DNA of 59,222 bases, taken from positions 1-59,222 of the IMG/VR virus record IMGVR_UViG_3300046511_000626; one strand, written 5' to 3'. This document shows positions 22,980 to 30,281 of this stretch, in pieces. The notes beneath the pieces are model-generated. The model was given only the letters and a program-made list of their open reading frames with translations. It made no database searches and was not told the DNA's origin. Origin of the DNA: a virus. Positions within the stretch are counted from its first letter, which is position 1; each line of letters opens with the position of its first letter. Made by a program: the position numbers and the translations under genes.

Positions 22980-23224
22980 AACGGCAAAAGTACATTGGGT
23001 GGATTAAAGACGGGAAATATCCCGATAGTTCGCTTGGGGTAAGTTTTGAGACGACGACGTCCAAAGACAAAATCTACAAACATGCGGCTCATCTGTCACT
23101 TCTCATGGGGGGAATGAGCAATTGCCAACGTCCGTTTACGCTGACAATCACGACGTTCGGACGGGATAAAGCCAAACTGGAAATTGTAGACAAGTTTGTC
23201 CTTCCAACAAGGGGGAACCAATGA
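22976..23224 (+). CDS. Small early protein, unknown
   Basis: An 82-residue protein with a strand-rich pattern (QKYIGWIKDGKYP, FTLTITTFGRDKAKLEIVDK). Overlaps both neighbours by 4 bp in a chain of coupled early genes. Family not recognised. Confidence 0.65.
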   Translation: MKRQKYIGWIKDGKYPDSSLGVSFETTTSKDKIYKHAAHLSLLMGGMSNCQRPFTLTITTFGRDKAKLEIVDKFVLPTRGNQ

Positions 23225-23382
23225 TTAGCGAATACTTGACGCCGGAGGAACGGACCGAACGCCTGTTAACACTCGGCTGGTGGAATTCCATGTTTTTCGC
23301 CTTCGAACATTGGAAGGCGAATGAGGGAACCGAAGCCGATCGGACGCTGTACAAAATTGTGGAATACCTGCACAACATTTAG
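23221..23382 (+). CDS. Small early protein, unknown
   Basis: A 53-residue helical, aromatic-rich protein (TLGWWNSMFFAFEHWKANEG). The ATG overlaps the upstream stop; a GGAAGGGGAA cassette follows its TAG. No family recognised. Confidence 0.6.
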   Translation: MISEYLTPEERTERLLTLGWWNSMFFAFEHWKANEGTEADRTLYKIVEYLHNI

Positions 23383-23399
23383 GAAGGGGAACTAAGACC

Positions 23400-23723
23400 A
23401 TGAAAACCACTGCGCCATTGACGAAAGACCAAGAGAAAAAACTGTACTGCGATCTAATCGCGAAATGTCCGGACGGTTATGTGAAGGACATTCTCACAGA
23501 TATGCGCGCAGACGTCGAACGTGCGATCACGTCGGATCTCGGCTTCATTACGCTTGGCTTGTATCTCACACAAGCCGAGGAACAAAGACAGGAACTTTTG
23601 ACGGTCTCGAATGAAGTTAAACGGCTTCGCTCTGAGATCCGAGATCTGGAAGGAAGGAAGCAATTGATTGAACAGGGGCTCTACACGGTCCGGAAGACGG
23701 TCCGAGAATTGACCGGCTTATGA
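23400..23723 (+). CDS. Coiled-coil early protein
   Basis: A 107-residue protein with a heptad-repeat coiled coil over residues 58-100 (EEQRQELLTVSNEVKRLRSE, IRDLEGRKQLIEQ). Probably self-associates or binds a partner helix. GGAAGGGGAA precedes the start. Function unknown. Confidence 0.65.
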   Translation: MKTTAPLTKDQEKKLYCDLIAKCPDGYVKDILTDMRADVERAITSDLGFITLGLYLTQAEEQRQELLTVSNEVKRLRSEIRDLEGRKQLIEQGLYTVRKTVRELTGL

Positions 23724-23806
23724 CCGTGCAACAAAGGTTAACGCTCTGGTTTGCCGTCTTTGACTTTTGCGTCTTTGCGGCTTTGCTACTTCACTATGGC
23801 CGATAA
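23720..23806 (+). CDS. Tiny membrane peptide
   Basis: A 28-residue peptide, MTVQQRLTLWFAVFDFCVFA then ALLLHYGR: one transmembrane helix with a short basic end. ATG overlaps the upstream TGA. One of several such peptides in this genome. Confidence 0.5.
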   Translation: MTVQQRLTLWFAVFDFCVFAALLLHYGR

Positions 23807-23822
23807 CAGGAAGGGGAACAAT

Positions 23823-24035
23823 ATGACGTTCGACAAGTTAGCAGACAGCATCAAAACTCACGCCGTGCTTATGTCAGGGACCAACAAAGACGTGCTTAGT
23901 CGCGCGACGGTCTCTCACGTTACAGGAAAGCTATACGCGATTGCGATCTCTCACGCGGACGCCCGAAGACCGGTCTTAGAGCTGGGCTCGGCCGAGATCC
24001 GGATAGTTTGCAGGAACGGCTTACACGCGCGTTAG
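23823..24035 (+). CDS. Small early protein, unknown
   Basis: A 70-residue protein from ATG 23823, chosen because GGAAGGGGAAC lies immediately upstream; an in-frame upstream extension lacks this. Strand-helix pattern (KLYAIAISHADARR, SAEIRIVCRNG). Unknown family. It is the last gene before the long structured leader of the DUF932 gene. Confidence 0.6.
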   Translation: MTFDKLADSIKTHAVLMSGTNKDVLSRATVSHVTGKLYAIAISHADARRPVLELGSAEIRIVCRNGLHAR

Positions 24036-24125
24036 AGCGCCGGCCAGGTTAGGCACCGGTCCAATAGTGCCAGGTCCATTAGGCCGATTGGCTTAAGTTT
24101 CAAGAATTGTTTCAATGTCCGAGTA

Positions 24126-24211
24126 CCGCGTAACAGGGGACAGGTTTTGGTTCGAGACCAAAACGCGGCGTGCTTCCACACTAGGCGCAATTTCGCGCCA
24201 GGGTCGGAAGC
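24126..24211 (+). promoter_or_regulatory. Structured 5' leader with T-arm-like hairpin
   Basis: In the 192-bp gap before the DUF932 gene, GTTTTGG/CCAAAAC (24144-24150 and 24158-24164) closes a TTCGAGA loop that copies a tRNA T-loop; CCGC/GCGG (24126-24129, 24165-24168) can close it further with a large bulge. A second hairpin pairs GCTTCC (24172-24177) with GGAAGC (24206-24211), with GGCGC/GCGCC inside. It ends four bases before the GAGGAAA ribosome site. No full tRNA can be folded here. Confidence 0.5.
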
Positions 24212-24227
24212 TTCGAGGAAAGTTAAA

Positions 24228-25370
24228 ATGAATATCACATCTGCTCATTCACAGTGGAAAGACCGGCCAGCCGACCAACGTTTCTGGGATCTTCAATCGC
24301 TGCACAACGCAGTAACCGCACATCGACAAGCGGCCGCGGAAGCTTCGATTGATATGCAGGATATACGCGTGGAAGCCATTGACGGCCGCGTGGAAATCTC
24401 CGGCCGGACTGGTACTCACGCCGAAGTGACTAATTTTGCTTTCGGCCAGCTCGCGGCGCGAGCGGACGCGCCGGCTTCTTACCTGAGATCTCTACCAGCA
24501 ACGTTGGCAGTTCAGAATATCAATCATGGATTGAAAGCGCGCTCCGATCACGGACCTGCAAAGCTTTTGCTGCACAAAAACGGGGGATACTTCGCGCGCG
24601 CGATCACTTCGGATAAGTACTCCCGTCTTTGGAACCATACGATCTCAGAAAAGCTTCTGAGACTTGCGGATCTCGGCTGGGTGCCGGCGCCAGCTTACGT
24701 TCCCTGGGGACAGGATGCTGAAAACTTCGATACTCGAATTGCGACGGCCGAAGACGCGTCTTTGTCTCTCACGATCAAACCTGGAACCGTGATAGCGCCG
24801 GCCGGCTTGTACGCGTCCTTCGAAGATATGTTTGTTTTTCTGGTTCAGAAAGACAAAGTGATTAATGACGGATCGGCTTCCGGTCTCATGCGCGGAATCA
24901 TTGTGTGGAATTCCGAAGTTGGAAAGTCCACTTTCGGGATGCAAAGCTTCTATTTCCGCGGCGTGTGTGGAAATCACATCATATGGGACGCCGAAGACGT
25001 CAAAGAATTGCGTATGAGGCACGTTGGTCTCACGGACGATAAGGCCTTCCGTGGCCTGGAATTCGAGCTCCGCAAGTATGCAAACGGATCCGCCGATCTC
25101 ATGGAAGCCAAAATCGAGTCGAGCCGCAAGTTCGTTCTGAAGTCGACAAAGCCGGAAGACGTTATCGACTTCATTTTTGAGAAAAAGATACTTTCCAGGT
25201 TTGACGCCAAGCGCGCCATTGAAGCCGTGGTAACGGACGTGGACGGGCCCGCCTACACTTCCTGGGGACTTGCGCAAGGTATCACGCGTATTTCTCAGTC
25301 TGAATTGAACGCGGACAAACGGACCGAGTTGGACCGTGCGGCCGGCCGCGTCCTGCAGGTAGCGTTCTAA
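24228..25370 (+). CDS. DUF932 phage/plasmid-like protein
   Basis: A 380-residue protein of the DUF932 (phage/plasmid-like, TIGR03299-type) family, common in phages and plasmids, biochemical function unknown. Recognisable landmarks: the N-terminal VTNFAFGQLAARADAPASYL block, LLHKNGGYFARAITSDKYSR, and the second half with FYFRGVCGNHIIWDAEDVKE, the C-G-N motif typical of this family. Start at ATG 24228 after GAGGAAA. A hairpin follows its stop. It is the best-conserved gene of the rightward early block. Confidence 0.85.
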   Translation: MNITSAHSQWKDRPADQRFWDLQSLHNAVTAHRQAAAEASIDMQDIRVEAIDGRVEISGRTGTHAEVTNFAFGQLAARADAPASYLRSLPATLAVQNINHGLKARSDHGPAKLLLHKNGGYFARAITSDKYSRLWNHTISEKLLRLADLGWVPAPAYVPWGQDAENFDTRIATAEDASLSLTIKPGTVIAPAGLYASFEDMFVFLVQKDKVINDGSASGLMRGIIVWNSEVGKSTFGMQSFYFRGVCGNHIIWDAEDVKELRMRHVGLTDDKAFRGLEFELRKYANGSADLMEAKIESSRKFVLKSTKPEDVIDFIFEKKILSRFDAKRAIEAVVTDVDGPAYTSWGLAQGITRISQSELNADKRTELDRAAGRVLQVAF

Positions 25371-25375
25371 TTCTG

Positions 25376-25402
25376 GCAAAGGGGGACGAAAGTCCCCTTT
25401 GT
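25376..25402 (+). terminator. Hairpin after DUF932 gene, terminator or attenuator
   Basis: CAAAGGGGGAC and GTCCCCTTTG pair (one bulged G) around a GAAA tetraloop, with only a short TTT after. Likely a weak terminator that lets part of the transcript continue into the small genes downstream. Confidence 0.55.
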
Positions 25403-25439
25403 TTCCCAGTCTCAAAATCAAATCACGGAGGAAACGACT

Positions 25440-25667
25440 ATGGAAGCCAAAACGGTAAAAATGAAGTCAGGCAATTCTCTATTCTTTCCAGTCTTCAATG
25501 AAGAATTCGAGAACCTTGTACACGAATCTTCTACAGGTTTTTGCTTGGCTTGTGGGGAATCGGCCGATGGAATCGAGCCCGATGGGGAACGGCTCGATTG
25601 TGAAAATTGCGGAGCTCCGAAGGTTTACGGCCTGGAACAATTGTTGCTACTCGGCTTCATTCGATAA
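25440..25667 (+). CDS. Zinc-ribbon small protein
   Basis: A 75-residue protein with CLACG and CENCG about 20 residues apart, a classical zinc ribbon. Preceded by the TCACGGAGGAAACGAC initiation cassette. Function unknown; it may bind nucleic acid or be a protein adaptor. Confidence 0.7.
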   Translation: MEAKTVKMKSGNSLFFPVFNEEFENLVHESSTGFCLACGESADGIEPDGERLDCENCGAPKVYGLEQLLLLGFIR

Positions 25668-25693
25668 CTCTCAAAATCACGGAGGAAACGACA

Positions 25694-25936
25694 ATGGCCG
25701 AAAAACTCTACATTTCAAAAGTGACAGGAAACGTTTTCCGCCAAGTGAACGTTGAACCAGGCCAATACGAACGGATTGGCTATTTGCACAATGGGAAGTT
25801 CACGCCGGCAAAACAAACGGACGCCTACGTATTCGGGAAGGACTTTGCTGCACAAGGCCTGGCGTTCTATCCAGCTTGTCGCACATCAGAAGGGGAAATC
25901 ATTCCAACGTCCAGCGTAACCGTTCAGTTCGCATAA
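25694..25936 (+). CDS. Small protein, unknown
   Basis: An 80-residue protein from ATG 25694 (MAEKLYISKVTGNVFRQVNV), beta-rich, with the same ribosome-site cassette upstream. An in-frame extension to 25607 runs through the previous gene and is rejected. No family recognised. Confidence 0.7.
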   Translation: MAEKLYISKVTGNVFRQVNVEPGQYERIGYLHNGKFTPAKQTDAYVFGKDFAAQGLAFYPACRTSEGEIIPTSSVTVQFA

Positions 25937-25994
25937 CTCGAACGCCAGGCACAGTAACGTTCCTGGCAAACCAAAACAATTTCACGGAGGAACT

Positions 25995-26192
25995 ATGTCA
26001 AACAAAGGGAAGCCGTCGCCGATCGGCCGGCCGGCGCTAATTGGAAGGCCTGAACCGGTTCGAATCCTGGAAGAAATACGGCAATGTTTAACCGGCCGCA
26101 TGTGGGATTCCGATACTGCGAACAATATCGCGGATATTCTCACGCGGAACGGATACGTAATCGAGGAACCGGTCGAAGATTCCGAAAACTAA
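25995..26192 (+). CDS. Small protein, unknown
   Basis: A 65-residue protein: a basic Gly/Pro-rich start with GRPALIGRPEP, then a helical acidic remainder (RILEEIRQCLTGRMW). TCACGGAGGAA cassette upstream, terminator hairpin downstream. Family not recognised. Confidence 0.65.
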   Translation: MSNKGKPSPIGRPALIGRPEPVRILEEIRQCLTGRMWDSDTANNIADILTRNGYVIEEPVEDSEN

Positions 26193-26196
26193 AACC

Positions 26197-26222
26197 ACGG
26201 GGGAAGGGAATTCCCCCGTTTT
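26197..26222 (+). terminator. Rho-independent terminator/attenuator
   Basis: ACGGGGGAA (26197-26205) pairs with TTCCCCCGT (26211-26219), 5-nt loop, then TTTTC. It stands directly before the clamp-like gene, so it may lower that gene's expression. Confidence 0.65.
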
Positions 26223-26239
26223 CATTTCACGGAGGAACT

Positions 26240-27718
26240 ATGTCAACTCTCGAAACTCTCGAACCAATCGAAACTACGGGCCCAGTAAAGCTAACTACGG
26301 GAAAGGATTTTAAATTTCCCCCTACCTGGAAGGCGCCGGCCGGATCCCATCTCAGGATTAAGCCGGATGGGACTGTTACGTATAACAATCCTGCGTGTCT
26401 GAAGTATGCGGAACCTGGAAGCCGGCCGTTTAAACTTCCGCCGAACAAACCACGGAATGAAAGCGCTTTTTCGACTTTCGAACGGATGAAAGCCGAAATA
26501 GAAAAACGGGCCCAGAAAGATCGGATGCACAATCACGTGCGGTTCATTGGTCGGCCGGCAATGGCAGGTTATCGTATCGCTGCCACGGACGGAACCGTAG
26601 CTCTATTGGAGCTGGGGAAAGGAACGGGGGAACCGTGCGGAATCTTTGACGGCAAAGCTTCGCGCGTTCATTGTGCGATCACGGATCCGGAATTCCACAA
26701 TGTGATTAAACGCGCGTTGATCATGGCCGAAGATTCCGGCCGGCTTCAATTGCTTTGCTCGATCGGTCCGGATGGGAAGGCGTCTTTGAAAGTCTACAGT
26801 AAGCATGAGGCGCCGTCTGAAACCAATGATGCCGGAGATTTCCTGGAACGGCTAGAGCTCCAATCAGGGGAAGCTTTCCACTTTGCAATGAACGGCCGGT
26901 TCATTGAAGCCGTGTGCGGAAGCTATCCTCTTCGGATATGGTTCCAGGGCCCGAATCATCCGGTTATGTTCGAGTCCGAAAACGGAGAATTCCGCTACAT
27001 TGTTTCCCCGTTTGGCGATGATCTTAAACCAGAGTTACGCGCGGACTTGGAAAGCTTCGGTTACGATCCTGTCTCAGAATCCGAAAACCAAAAGCCGGCG
27101 CCGGATGACGTTCCAGGGCCCGAACATATCGCCACGGCCGCGGAAGCCGAAGAACTTGGAACGGCCGGCGCCTTACGATCGGATACCTGTCCCATTTGTG
27201 GCGATTGGATCCGGATATCGGAACGGATCACGGCCGACGGCCGGCTTATCGGCACGTGTGGCGACGCCTTCACACGCGCGCAATGGGATAACGATCCGGC
27301 CGGTTACGATCCGGTCTCAAAGTCTGAAGATCCTGCCACGGAGAAGCCGGCCGAAGTAGCGCCGGCCGCCGAGCTCCCCCAGGAACCACCACAAGAGGCG
27401 CCGGCGGCCGAGCTGCACGCGGAAGCCGTTTACCCTACTTATGTTCGATTGGTGATAGGGGAAGCCGTTTCACAGGATGCGGCCGCGGCCGTGGTTTGCC
27501 GGATGAAAGACAATATCAAAGCGATTGTCCGTCTTTCCCAGGGATCCGCGATGCAGGAATTCGGGAGTTGCATGGTACTGCTTACCCTGGAATTCCAAAA
27601 CCTGCACGACGCTATCAACTACTCAAAATCGAAACCTTACGAATCACTTTGCACGGAAACCAATCATTTCTTGCTCGGTTCCTACGTGCACAAGCTATTC
27701 GAGAAAACGGGGGAATAA
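26240..27718 (+). CDS. Multidomain protein with sliding-clamp-like core
   Basis: A 492-residue protein from ATG 26240 (TCACGGAGGAA upstream). Residues about 95-285 resemble a DnaN-type sliding clamp: YRIAATDGTVALLE like the clamp ATDG strand, then PEFHNVIKRALIMAEDSG, AFHFAMNGRFIEAVCG and FQGPNHPVMFESENGEFRYI before a final strand, as in clamp domain III. A linker with two GYDPVS[EK]SE copies flanks a zinc ribbon (CPICG ... GTCGDAF), then a Pro/Ala/Glu linker and a 90-residue C-terminal domain of unknown kind. It may be a phage clamp or clamp decoy; this rests on motif resemblance only. Confidence 0.5.
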   Translation: MSTLETLEPIETTGPVKLTTGKDFKFPPTWKAPAGSHLRIKPDGTVTYNNPACLKYAEPGSRPFKLPPNKPRNESAFSTFERMKAEIEKRAQKDRMHNHVRFIGRPAMAGYRIAATDGTVALLELGKGTGEPCGIFDGKASRVHCAITDPEFHNVIKRALIMAEDSGRLQLLCSIGPDGKASLKVYSKHEAPSETNDAGDFLERLELQSGEAFHFAMNGRFIEAVCGSYPLRIWFQGPNHPVMFESENGEFRYIVSPFGDDLKPELRADLESFGYDPVSESENQKPAPDDVPGPEHIATAAEAEELGTAGALRSDTCPICGDWIRISERITADGRLIGTCGDAFTRAQWDNDPAGYDPVSKSEDPATEKPAEVAPAAELPQEPPQEAPAAELHAEAVYPTYVRLVIGEAVSQDAAAAVVCRMKDNIKAIVRLSQGSAMQEFGSCMVLLTLEFQNLHDAINYSKSKPYESLCTETNHFLLGSYVHKLFEKTGE

Positions 27719-27719
27719 C

Positions 27720-27893
27720 ATGGCCAACAAAATCACATGCCCGCAATGTGGAAGCGCCGATACCAGTTACTACGACGGCGCAATGGGATATGAAGCCGTG
27801 CGTTGTAACGCGTGCTCTGAGGAAACGGATCTTAACAACAATCACGCTCATAATCCGCGGCCGGATCGGCCGGCGAAGTCCGGAACCCAATGA
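27720..27893 (+). CDS. Zinc-ribbon small protein
   Basis: A 57-residue protein, MANKITCPQCGSADTSYYDG then RCNACSE: two CxxC knuckles about 21 residues apart. It starts 1 bp after the clamp-like gene. The polar tail is disordered. Unknown function. Confidence 0.7.
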   Translation: MANKITCPQCGSADTSYYDGAMGYEAVRCNACSEETDLNNNHAHNPRPDRPAKSGTQ

Positions 27894-27970
27894 TAGTACC
27901 GTTTTGGCTGATAATGTGCGTCTTCCTGGCGTGGTTGCTGGCCATGATGTTCACGTCACAGGATCGTTAG
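27890..27970 (+). CDS. Tiny membrane peptide
   Basis: A 26-residue peptide, MIVPFWLIMCVFLAWLLAMM plus FTSQDR, one transmembrane helix. The ATG overlaps the previous TGA and its TAG lies within the GTTAGG start of an intergenic repeat. Confidence 0.5.
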   Translation: MIVPFWLIMCVFLAWLLAMMFTSQDR

Positions 27971-28000
27971 GGCTCGGTCTCAGAATCCAGAAACTTTTTG
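27966..28000 (+). repeat. Intergenic repeat copy A
   Basis: One of three related 35-bp elements beginning GTTAGG-N3-CGGTCTCAGA and, here and in copy B, ending ACTTTTTG or AGTTTTTG. Copy A spans the stop of a membrane peptide gene and lies upstream of the Cys-rich protein gene. Confidence 0.65.
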
Positions 28001-28031
28001 GGAATTACATACTTAACTCCCCGGAGGCCAA

Positions 28032-28592
28032 ATGAAAACTGAATATGTGGAAGAAGGCGTGAAGATCGGGACATGCGAACACTGTGGCGACGAAGACATC
28101 CGAATTTACGAGAATAATGAACGCTGCGAGGAATGCGACGATCAGTTTGTCCATTGCTCCGTCTGCAATGAAGAACAGCATTGTGATGACAAGTGTCGGC
28201 ACGTCTTTGAGGACGATGAGTACTGCTGGCAAGGGGCCGGTATTCGCATAAGTGATAGCCTACGCCCCTCTTTTCTACGCCTGCTCGAATTGATGCCGGA
28301 CGGCTTCGCTAAAGACTTAAAAACCGCAATTCGGTCCGGGAAGTTTCATACGTTTACCAGCCTGCCTCTTATTGGAGGCGGTGGATCTCTTTGGCTCTAC
28401 GGGATAGAGAGCAAAAGCCACGGGGCCTACGCTGCTCGATTAATGGAAATCGGGTCATCGGATCTCGGCGATGATACGTCGGATGGCTGGCACGTCTTGG
28501 TAAGTCTGTACAACGAGGAAACGAAGGCTGCAAATCGCATCATCTGTAAGTGGATCACAGAGTTTCTAAAGGACAAGAACAAGGCCAAATGA
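28032..28592 (+). CDS. Cys-rich N-terminal zinc domain protein
   Basis: A 186-residue protein. Residues 15-56 hold CEHCG, CEECD, CSVC and C-D-D-K-C, spacing compatible with a double zinc site. The remainder is a folded alpha/beta domain without a recognised family (FTSLPLIGGGGSLWLYGIES). ATG at 28032 after CCGGAGG. Last gene of the rightward early block. Confidence 0.65.
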   Translation: MKTEYVEEGVKIGTCEHCGDEDIRIYENNERCEECDDQFVHCSVCNEEQHCDDKCRHVFEDDEYCWQGAGIRISDSLRPSFLRLLELMPDGFAKDLKTAIRSGKFHTFTSLPLIGGGGSLWLYGIESKSHGAYAARLMEIGSSDLGDDTSDGWHVLVSLYNEETKAANRIICKWITEFLKDKNKAK

Positions 28593-28638
28593 AGGAAGTT
28601 AAGTATATAAATCCCAACTTTTTCAATGGTGCCGAATA

Positions 28639-28673
28639 GTTAGGCGTCGGTCTCAGATCTTAGGAAGTTTTTG
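28639..28673 (+). repeat. Intergenic repeat copy B
   Basis: GTTAGG-CGT-CGGTCTCAGA then TCTTAGGAAGTTTTTG; same frame of conserved bases as copy A. It lies in the convergent gap between the rightward early genes and the leftward block. Confidence 0.65.
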
Positions 28674-28687
28674 TCACTCGCGGTTGC

Positions 28688-28722
28688 GTTAGGGTCCGGT
28701 CTCAGAACTTGAAAACTAAACG
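28688..28722 (+). repeat. Intergenic repeat copy C
   Basis: GTTAGG-GTC-CGGTCTCAGA then ACTTGAAAACTAAACG. The 5' core matches copies A and B; the 3' part has diverged and runs into the terminator hairpin stem. Confidence 0.6.
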
Positions 28723-28751
28723 GGCCCAAGGCTTACGTTCCTGGGCCCGTT
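28707..28751 (-). terminator. Terminator of the leftward replication block
   Basis: AACGGGCCCA (28719-28728) pairs with TGGGCCCGTT (28742-28751), a 10-bp stem extended by GG/CC. On the minus strand it is followed by TTTAGTTTTC, six bases after the stop of the gene at 28757. The plus strand lacks a T-run. Confidence 0.7.
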
Positions 28752-28756
28752 CCCCA

Positions 28757-29287
28757 TTACGGGTTGTTTGGATCCACGGGCGGCATGTCGGGATCCGGAG
28801 TTGGCGGAGTATCCGGAGTCGGCGGCGTATCGGGAACGGGGGGAACATCCGGCGTCGGTGGAACGTCGGGCGTTGAAGGCGTGGTATTCGCTACCAACGC
28901 ATCGGCAAGCTTGGTCGACTCGCCCTTCATCTCCGCAATCAGGTTTGTGATTGCTAGGAGATTCTGTGGGAGCGCGCCGCCGTTGACAGCTTCATTGACG
29001 GCTTGCTGAATGAGATTCGGCACTCCGGCAATATAGGCAATAGCGGAATCGATGACGGTTTCCTGGGCGTGGACTTCGGCGGTCAAGTCTGCCAGGGCTT
29101 GTGAGATTGGGTCCATAGAACGATCCTCCGAACTGTGGTTAGAGTCCGCCGATTCCGCGGGGGCGCCGGCGAGAGCATTGTTAAGTTTCGAACGTGAAGT
29201 AGACAGCAAGGCAGTCAGCGCGACGAGGTTCTGAGTCAGTTCCAGTTTCGTCTCGTCATGAATGTGAATGTGTATTTCAAATTTCAT
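28757..29287 (-). CDS. Protein with PPTPD-repeat tail
   Basis: A 176-residue protein from ATG 29287, which overlaps the upstream stop (ATGA). It begins MKFEIHIHIHDETKLELTQN, continues helical (ADLTAEVHAQETVIDSAIAY) and ends with about 40 residues of PPTPD-type repeats, a rigid extended linker style seen in surface or virion proteins. No catalytic motif. Follows two exported proteins in the operon and may act with them at the cell surface, but it has no signal peptide itself. Confidence 0.65.
   Translation of the reverse strand: MKFEIHIHIHDETKLELTQNLVALTALLSTSRSKLNNALAGAPAESADSNHSSEDRSMDPISQALADLTAEVHAQETVIDSAIAYIAGVPNLIQQAVNEAVNGGALPQNLLAITNLIAEMKGESTKLADALVANTTPSTPDVPPTPDVPPVPDTPPTPDTPPTPDPDMPPVDPNNP
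28793..28873. repeat. Short tandem repeat coding for PPTPD units
   Basis: Imperfect 15-18-bp units of the form GG-N-GTATC-GGAGTCGGC encode the Pro-Thr-Pro-Asp tail. The units keep the frame when copy number changes. Confidence 0.7.
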
Positions 29288-29811
29288 CGAATCATCGTCC
29301 AAATTTTTTCAGCCGGGTTGAAGGATCCGTCCCATACCGTCAGCCGGAACGTATGAGGTCCAAGCGCCGGCGTGGCGTTCCAGCGAACATAGAACGGCGT
29401 GGGAAGCACATCGACTCCATTGCCATCGCGTGGGCCGGCCCTGCCGTCAATTTCTAACTGGTAGTACATCACGCCGATATCATCGGTTGCGGTAACCGTG
29501 AACGGCACGCCATTGGTTAGCGCCGGAATCTTCACGGTACCAGGCAAAACGTCTTTCCCTCCGGAATAGATCACCGACGAAATAACAGGCGCGATCGAAT
29601 TCGCCGGCGAAGCCGGAGGGATTAAGCCGGCAATGATGGACTGAAACGGAAATTGTAGAAAGTGAAAAGTGAACGCCGGGCCCGTTGGCGACGTGCACGC
29701 GTAGGTATAGTCACGGGTGGGCGCCGGCGTCTGGGCGAACACCGCGGCCGAGCCGAGGATGACGGCCAGAATCATTAGAAACCAGGCTAGGAACTTGAGA
29801 TTAGGATCCAT
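29284..29811 (-). CDS. Exported Ig-like domain protein
   Basis: A 175-residue protein with a signal peptide (KFLAWFLMILAVILGSAAVF, cleavage near AVFA-Q). Residues 75-175 have an Ig-like beta-sandwich pattern typical of bacterial adhesion and surface domains: VISSVIYSGGKDVLPGT, GVPFTVTATDDIGVMYYQLE, then FYVRWNATPALGPHTFRLTV. Exported early-side proteins like this are unusual for a phage replication block; roles in superinfection exclusion or receptor masking are guesses. Confidence 0.7.
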   Translation of the reverse strand: MDPNLKFLAWFLMILAVILGSAAVFAQTPAPTRDYTYACTSPTGPAFTFHFLQFPFQSIIAGLIPPASPANSIAPVISSVIYSGGKDVLPGTVKIPALTNGVPFTVTATDDIGVMYYQLEIDGRAGPRDGNGVDVLPTPFYVRWNATPALGPHTFRLTVWDGSFNPAEKIWTMIR

Positions 29812-29819
29812 ATTTTACC

Positions 29820-30281
29820 TTACGGCGCCGTCAGCGTAATCGTGATCGTCGGAACAGCCGTGTCCGGCGGTACGTTGTTCACTGTGACATTCAGCGCATT
29901 CGATAGTCCGACATTCGGACTGGATCCATCACAGAAGTTCGTCGGCGTCGCCGTGGGCCCGTGGCCAGCTTTGTCCAGAGCCTTTGCCGTGATCACATAG
30001 TTCCCGTTTGGCGTCGTGGCCGTGTTCCAGCTGAACACATAGTTCGTGCCCGAGTTCGGCGTTGTCAGTACCGGGCTGAGCGGTGTGGTTCCAATGAAGA
30101 ACTGAACGGATCCGACTCCGCATTCGGTATCCCCGACGGCCGGCGTGACATCGGTAGCCATTGCGGTCAGCGTGACAGTTCCGCTAATCGACTGCGCCCA
30201 GGTCGGCGTGCACCACAGGCTAAAAACAAAAACCAGAACGGCGAATGCTTTACTGAAAAACGATTTCAAGTGGCCTCCCAT
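29820..30281 (-). CDS. Exported Ig-like domain protein
   Basis: A 153-residue protein from ATG 30281 (AAAGGAG upstream); a longer frame to 30470 overlies the resolvase gene and is rejected. Signal peptide AFAVLVFVFSLWCTPTWAQS. The rest is a beta-sandwich with the classic sequence of bacterial Ig repeats: SVQFFIGTTPLSPV, NYVFSWNTATTPNGNYVITA, KALDKAGHGPTAT. It overlaps the resolvase gene by 16 bp. Sister of the next gene downstream. Confidence 0.7.
   Translation of the reverse strand: MGGHLKSFFSKAFAVLVFVFSLWCTPTWAQSISGTVTLTAMATDVTPAVGDTECGVGSVQFFIGTTPLSPVLTTPNSGTNYVFSWNTATTPNGNYVITAKALDKAGHGPTATPTNFCDGSSPNVGLSNALNVTVNNVPPDTAVPTITITLTAP

Noticed and set aside
24040-24170. A tRNA gene suggested by the T-loop-like TTCGAGA hairpin
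   Set aside because: No matching acceptor, D-arm or anticodon arm could be folded upstream.
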